DNA from: Collybiopsis luxurians FD-317 M1
Taxonomy: Eukaryota; Basidiomycota; Agaricomycetes; Agaricales; Omphalotaceae
Assembly (NCBI GenBank): GCA_000827265.1
Contig: KN834776.1
Span: 370,716 to 434,715 of the forward strand
Direction: 5' to 3'
Length of the DNA: 64,000 bases
The position numbers and the translations under genes were made by a program. This document shows, one piece after another, positions 58,829 through 64,000 of this stretch (position 1 is its first letter; each line of letters starts with the position of its first letter). The notes under the pieces are model-generated. The model was not told the origin of the DNA. It saw nothing but the letters and a program-made list of their open reading frames with translations, and ran no database searches.

Positions 58829-60467
58829 CCTGGCAGCCTTCTCAGTTGGTTATAATAGAGGATATGAGAGTTCGAGCTCGAGATAGCTGACTGTATTCGC
58901 TGTGTTGGTGGTTGAGGAAAAGACGCGAAAAGCATGATCACGTGCAATTCACGTGAAGAAAACGCGGGCTCTTCCATTTCTGGCTTTCAACTTCAAATCC
59001 TATCTCGTCGCGACGATATCTGAAAAATAGGCTTTATCAATATCTCCTTGACTATTCCCCACAATCCATACTGTGGTATGTAGTTACTATGTTTCGTTTG
59101 ATAAGAAATCTTGACTGTATAACGAGGCTCAAGCCATGTATCAAAGAGTTCGGCAACAGATTTGCAAAACAGTGCGAAACAAAAGTAAATAGTTCTTTCT
59201 AAGTCTGGACTGGGAATCTCTGACGAAGAAAGAGTCTCCGTCTGATGTCCATCGTCGTCGCGGCTCTTTTGGTCCTGCGCGTCCACCCGTTGCCTTTTTA
59301 GGCAAGAATTGGACAACAAAAGTGGGCCCTGTGATCAGAATAAACGTTAAAGAAAGATCTATCGAGACCATAAGGAATAGGATTCGGCGATTTTGCTGGA
59401 TGCTTCCATCAATTTGAGCCATCTCTCATATATGTTACTGGCATCCATCCCGCTAACTCACCTACTCGTTGAGTCTTTTCCTAGTAGGATGACCCAGTCC
59501 TGGAAACATATACAGTGACTTGGAGGTTTGTCGGGTGTTTGTGGAAGTACTGCTGGTGTCTGATTGAGGATAGCTGTATCCGCTGGATATGGAGTTAGCG
59601 GTCCCTTACTTTAATTTAAACTTGAAGTTTAAACCGTCACGGAAAACAGTGACCACAGCCATACAAAAGTTATGGAGCTTAGAGAAGACAAAACTGCTTC
59701 TGTACCAACAGCTACCCGACACGTACTTCTCAATAAGGAAGTTGTGCAATCAATCTGCACTGGTCAATCCAAGGCTCAATCATTCTTCCCCCAAGCTAAG
59801 GCAGATATGTACCATAAAAAAATATCTGATCCTGAGACTGGGCTGCTTAATCCTCTGCAGTACCCTCTCAGGTCATCCATTCCCCATTTTTATGGTTTTC
59901 AGTATGAGTAACAGGTTATATGGCACAGTGGTGATGTGCGTCATATTCCTTCACAGCGTCTTCCGGGTCAATATTCATCCCCAACAACCATTATATATTG
60001 ATGACGAAAAGGCTTGTTCACTTTCATGTCGTAATAAGTACGTAGACATTGTAGTGAGCTGGATTTTCTTTTGTTTCTGGCTATCGGTTTATGAACTGAC
60101 CTGAAACATTCCTTCAAGGTATGGGATCCCTAGTTGGCAAACTCAGAGCTTCGAGATTTTCTATTCATGCGTCTCTGAGGCTCAAGCTTGCAAAGACCAA
60201 TGCTTAACTTTCATTTTTGTGGCTGGCCCGTGGGTCGGATACACTGGGCAGTCATATTAGTCCAAGCTTGATGTCAACCTACACCCGATACATAAAAAAA
60301 TGTTGCGTGTATCCCATGGCTCGAGGAGCAGTATTCCAAGCAATTAATGAACCTCCCGTTCCGCATTTAAAAATATGCGTTTTAGGTTGAGCTTCAACTT
60401 CTCATCAAGTCGGACATGCGGTACTGAGAAACTTAAATTACAAAAATGCATATTTTCACCCACTACA
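58829..60467. other. Mostly unassigned stretch with two unrecognised open frames
   Basis: Minus strand 58993-59422 could be a two-exon gene: MAQIDGSIQQNRRILFLMVS, an intron ending near 59330, then GPLLLSNSCLKRQRVDAQ running on for about 90 more residues. Plus strand 59589-60104 is open for 171 codons from an ATG (MELAVPYFNLNLKFK) and ends in a hydrophobic stretch. Neither resembles a family I know, and both may be spurious. Confidence 0.3.
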
Positions 60468-61934
60468 TTATTTACTCCAATGATCGATCTGAGGTCCACT
60501 ATGCTCGCTCGCCTCCAGAGTACCACTGTGACTGAACGCATCTCTCTCTGCAAACGAGATGTGCGTACCAGGATCGAACAGAGAGTCGCTCCCAGCACCC
60601 GGACTAGCCGAATATGTACCATGAATGGTATCTGTGATTGAGCGCTGGTTATATATAATTAGTATTACAAATAACGGAATCATCGCCTGGTTAACAAATT
60701 TCTTAGATGAAAGTATTGAAGCCGTTAGATGAACTCACAGAGAGAAACAATGTGAACTGGTCAAAGAGGCGCGTTGCCTGATCCTGAGGGCTGGATAATG
60801 GTGCATCGTCCGTTAGGACCAGAGTAACATATATAGCCTACATAGGTATGTCCTGTTAGAGTACGGTTTTCCGAAATTAGTGGAAGGAGTTACCTGAGCT
60901 AGGCTATAGACGACTCCGGATTCTGTGAGGAGAATCAGAATGGATCCGGCTTTGGAGTGTTGAGGATTCAAATTTGCTTTCAAGAACCCTTTGTATGCGC
61001 TATTTGAGAGATTAGAGTAATGGGCGGGAAGTGACCGATTCAAACAAACTCACAATGCCTGATAGCCAATGATGCCGGTGGCAACAACATTCGTGGCGAG
61101 TGGCAGGATGAGACCCAGGAGCTGTAGAATCCAGAGAGCCGATCCGGTAAAAACGAAAGGCGGCGGGGGCGTGTTTAGGATGTTGAACCCAATACTGCAT
61201 CCTGGAAAAAAAATAATAAAGAATGCAAGTATAGATGAGATATGCTGAAAACAAATGGTTGAATGGAGCCGAACCAAAGGCAGCAAGCACCAGGAATACT
61301 GGTATCGATGCTAACTTTCTCTGAGAGGGACAGATGACCCAGACACGCCAGACGGTTACTGCGTCTCCTATAATGTACTGTTGTAAGATTCAGCATCAAG
61401 CGTATTCTGAGCATGAAAGAACACAAAGACGAACAATAAATCCCCCACCAACACCACCTAACCACTGGAAGGCAGTAGCCAAGCCAGCTATACTGTCTCC
61501 CGCAATTTGGAAACGAGTTTCAACAGGCAAAGTGGGGTTCTCAACCAATGAGACTTGAACATATTGGAAGAAATTTTGAAAGTAGAGTGCCGCCGCTGTG
61601 GTTGTCATCATGAAAGTGAAGGCCACGACGAAAAGCAGGATCCAGATAGCAACATTCTTCGTGAGTCCCCGTCGGCTGCGAATGATTTTTGGTTGTCGGT
61701 TTAGGATGTTAACGGAAACTGAAAGAACGCGGTGGACATAGACTTACAGGAGACTTTTGAGTGTCATGTAGGCGGTAATGACATAAATACCTGAAATGAG
61801 CTCTTGTTCCAAACATGTATTGTGATTTCACAAGACACTTTACCATAGAGAATACCAATAAACAACATGACCGACCCATTTCTTCCTAGAGTCAGACCAA
61901 GCGATTGAAAGAGGGCGATTTCTTCGGGAGACAT
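60468..61934 (-). CDS. Seven-transmembrane receptor-like protein, basidiomycete family
   Basis: Eight exons (61844-61934, 61748-61790, 61435-61675, 61275-61377, 61054-61201, 60894-60999, 60739-60837, 60468-60686) sum to 1050 nt, 349 residues. A choice of an earlier donor in exon 3 (61453) would give 343 residues. Hydrophobic segments fit seven helices: NGSVMLFIGILYGIYVI, VAIWILLFVVAFTFMM, WLGGVGGGFI, IPVFLVLAAF, FTGSALWILQLLGLILP, GSILILLTESGVVYS and IPLFVILIIY. The YIIGDAVTVWRVWVIC block after the third helix and the LTESGVVYSLAQ block are typical of the large mushroom family of orphan 7TM proteins. The ligand and role are unknown; the C-terminal tail is polar and Ser-rich. The protein lies in a membrane. 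Confidence 0.87.
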
Positions 61935-62162
61935 TGTGACAAACCAAAGTATATTTAATGGGGCTTTAATATAACCTGTGGGTGGGCTAGATTTAGCATA
62001 GTAAGTGATCTATAAGTAGCCGCAGTATTTGAAGACCACAGGATTGACTAATGCATCAATAATGAGTTCCCTAGTCGGGAATCTTTTGGACGAACAATCA
62101 GGTAATATTCCCTTACAGGTCATTTGTCACGGTAAAGTTCTTATTATTAATACAAAGTTGAA

Positions 62163-62397
62163 GCACTGAAGCGAGGCTAGTGGAGTCCATACTTCAAAAT
62201 CAGATACGCGAGGTTCGGACAACCACTCCGCACTCAAAATGGACACTGAAACGGAGATAGGTGGAGTCCAGACTTCGATATCAGATACGCCACTGCGAGA
62301 CAATCTGCACTCTGCACTCAAAATAGCAAGAATGTCTGAGTACTGAAGCGAGGCCATGTGGAGCCTAGACTTCGAAACCAGATACACAAGAACTGAT
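62163..62397. repeat. Imperfect tandem repeat, three units of about 60-95 bp
   Basis: Three units share ACTGAAGCGAGGC, GTGGAGTCCA-ACTTC and ATCAGATACGC. Two of them also share CACTCAAAAT. They start near 62163, 62250 and 62344. On the minus strand the region is open for 86 codons and encodes repeated VSD-EVWTPP segments, but no gene model supports translation. Confidence 0.8.
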
Positions 62398-63089
62398 TAG
62401 ATGCATCAAATATCACAGCTTTTTAGTTATTGTAGCATTATTTTCAAAATAACGCACCTTAATGATGGTGTCTACTGTCCAACAAACATACCGTGCACTG
62501 CTCCACCGATGCCAGGACAACTGTACATTTAACGGAATTCTCGCGGAGCAATGAAATGATGGTTTGTTTGTAGTAGGTAAATATGACCATCAAGGAATGT
62601 AAGATGAATGAGAACTATCACCGATCAACAGATCATCTAGTACAAATTATAGAACGAGTATCCACCCGACACTAAATTACCATTGATAAGACACCAAATG
62701 TTGGGCAAAGATGTATACGAATATATGATTCCAAGCTTCCCGGGTGATGAAATGCAGATGTAGGATACACTGCGTATGGGATCTAGAGTAATACTAACAG
62801 ATAGAAGGTAGCGCTAAAATAAGACCAATGGTGAGTGATACAATGTGAAAGTCCATACATAAACTAATCGTTACAACAATGAAACAAAGAAGAAGCCTGA
62901 GGTCGGAAACGTACATCTAGAATACAAGTTCACCCCGATAATTCAAAACCGCGACAAGAGAATAGATAAGCTTGAAGGAGGTGGGAGGTGGCGCAACGAA
63001 TTAACAAGAAATGAGAATAGTATAGCCGATGAAGATCGCAAAAAAAGACAAAACAATGTTTCGACTGACATCCGTATGCAGCAGCAGCC
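62398..63089. other. Intergenic
   Basis: AT-rich sequence without a recognised gene. It is the 3' flank of the gene that runs off the right edge. Confidence 0.4.
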
Positions 63090-64000
63090 CTACCCTAACG
63101 ATATAGCCACCCCCAAGTTGGGTTGCGCCTGAGTTTCTGAATCAGTGTCTTCAATATCGTCACTGAAATTAGTGAGGATAAAGATGACTTCCTGGCTATC
63201 TTCAGAGATAGCGGGGGAAGGGTAGCGGCCTGTGATGTTAAGGGGTGTGTCGTCAGTGAAGAAAGGGGATGGGAAGGGAATGGGAGGGTTGGCTGCTGGT
63301 TCGTCTTCCTGAGGCGGATTGGGAGACTTGGGTATCACAACAGGAACAACACCTGCCTCGTCGCATTTCGCAACAAAATGATCGAGCTCATTGGACGGAC
63401 ATCGAGTAGATAGAGGGGAGTGGATGGACGCCGTAGGAGCTTGTGGGTTCGCAGGAAGTTCGAGAGAAGGAGAGGTGGGCAAAGTCATCCCATCAAGCGG
63501 TGAAGGGGACAAGACTGTACCCTTCTCGCACGCTTTCTGACCAGAAGTTGAGGCTATAGTTGAAGGGATATCAGTAGCGAAAGATGGGAGGGAGACAGAT
63601 AGCGAGGGAGGAGGGGTTCTCGAATCCTGCATGTCTCTAAGCGGTACACGCTGCAATACCTAGGATCGAAAATGAGTAAATTGTAGCCAAGAAGTGAGTA
63701 TAAACGTACTTCTGTGTCAGTCTTTGCATGCAATGTCTGTGATCTACTGGACAGGCGCAACGAGCGCCTTGTCGGCTAAGATGAAAAAGCTAGTTAGAAA
63801 GACATGAAGAAGAGTCGAAGGATCAACTTAACGAGCGCCTTACTTCGGGACGGCCGGCGGAAGGGCACTGTAGATCGAGAAGCTAAGTTAAGAATGACTT
63901 AATGAAGAGAAAAACAGCGAAGGCGAGTTGCATACCGTCTACTCGTCTCGCCTTATCATTGCCTTCTTTCCCCGCATCATGATCATGAACCTCACCCAGC
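63090..64000 (-). CDS. 3' part of an unrecognised gene, cut by the window edge
   Basis: The last exon (63090-63661) encodes a Pro/Ser-rich, low-complexity tail ending ISLG. It joins through a 49 nt intron to an exon at 63711-63777 (PTRRSLRLSSRSQTLHAKT) in the same frame. Further upstream, splice-like sites near 63935 and 63875-63852 suggest more exons toward the edge, but their phases could not be reconciled. The N-terminus lies outside the window. No family is recognised; a long disordered tail is common in fungal regulators and transposon-linked proteins. Decayed, rearranged copies of this gene lie at 9.12-9.94 kb. Confidence 0.55.

Noticed and set aside
1..64000. Search for CRISPR arrays, bacterial operons or an intact transposon with terminal repeats
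   Set aside because: The genome is fungal. No spaced direct-repeat array, no transposase or reverse transcriptase frame, and no paired terminal repeats could be identified by eye.

Overview
The window is nuclear DNA of a filamentous fungus, almost certainly a mushroom-forming basidiomycete (Agaricomycete). The reasons are many short introns (mostly 45-60 nt), proteins typical of that group (NB-ARC/NACHT NLR-like proteins, a single-exon F-box protein, a 7TM receptor-like protein, GNAT-ankyrin proteins) and ordinary eukaryotic housekeeping genes. Eleven protein-coding gene models were rebuilt by hand from splice sites. In each the exon lengths add up to a whole number of codons, which is the main support for the boundaries given. 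No genus can be assigned from sequence alone.

Layout. 0-5.5 kb: gene-poor DNA, then an NB-ARC/TPR NLR-like gene on the minus strand with a decayed extra NTPase and eight near-identical TPR repeats. 5.5-10.4 kb: no clear gene, but a block of splice-site-bounded segments with a ~325 bp spacing, and two oppositely oriented decayed pieces of the gene found at 63-64 kb. 10.4-13.4 kb: a large fungal protein of unknown function followed by a truncated NACHT ATPase. 13.6-17.6 kb: a complete 13-exon Zn2Cys6 transcription factor. 20.3-24.0 kb: a secreted oxalate decarboxylase (19 exons) and a HIT-family hydrolase. 24-30.8 kb: mostly decayed DNA with a DFR-like reductase pseudogene. 30.8-38.05 kb: a tandem segmental duplication carrying a GNAT-ankyrin gene and the 3' end of a forkhead gene; the left copies are broken, the right copies intact. 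37.7-42.5 kb: forkhead factor and a small acidic protein. 43.4-44.7 kb: a third, decayed GNAT-ankyrin copy. 45.5-50.2 kb: amidohydrolase and zinc alcohol dehydrogenase. 50.35 kb: tRNA-Thr. 51-54.2 kb: MFS transporter. 55.5-58.8 kb: F-box protein and the checkpoint clamp subunit Hus1. 60.5-62 kb: 7TM protein. 62.2 kb: minisatellite. 63.1-64 kb: 3' part of an unrecognised gene running off the window.

The genes do not form one obvious pathway. Housekeeping genes (hus1, HIT hydrolase, tRNA) are interleaved with fast-evolving accessory genes (two NLR-like loci, the GNAT-ankyrin family) and secreted or metabolic genes (oxalate decarboxylase, ADH, amidohydrolase, MFS). The most notable signals are the pseudo-NTPase plus hypervariable TPR design of the NLR, the partial tandem duplication with unequal decay, and a high share of GC-AG introns (5 of 77 inferred).
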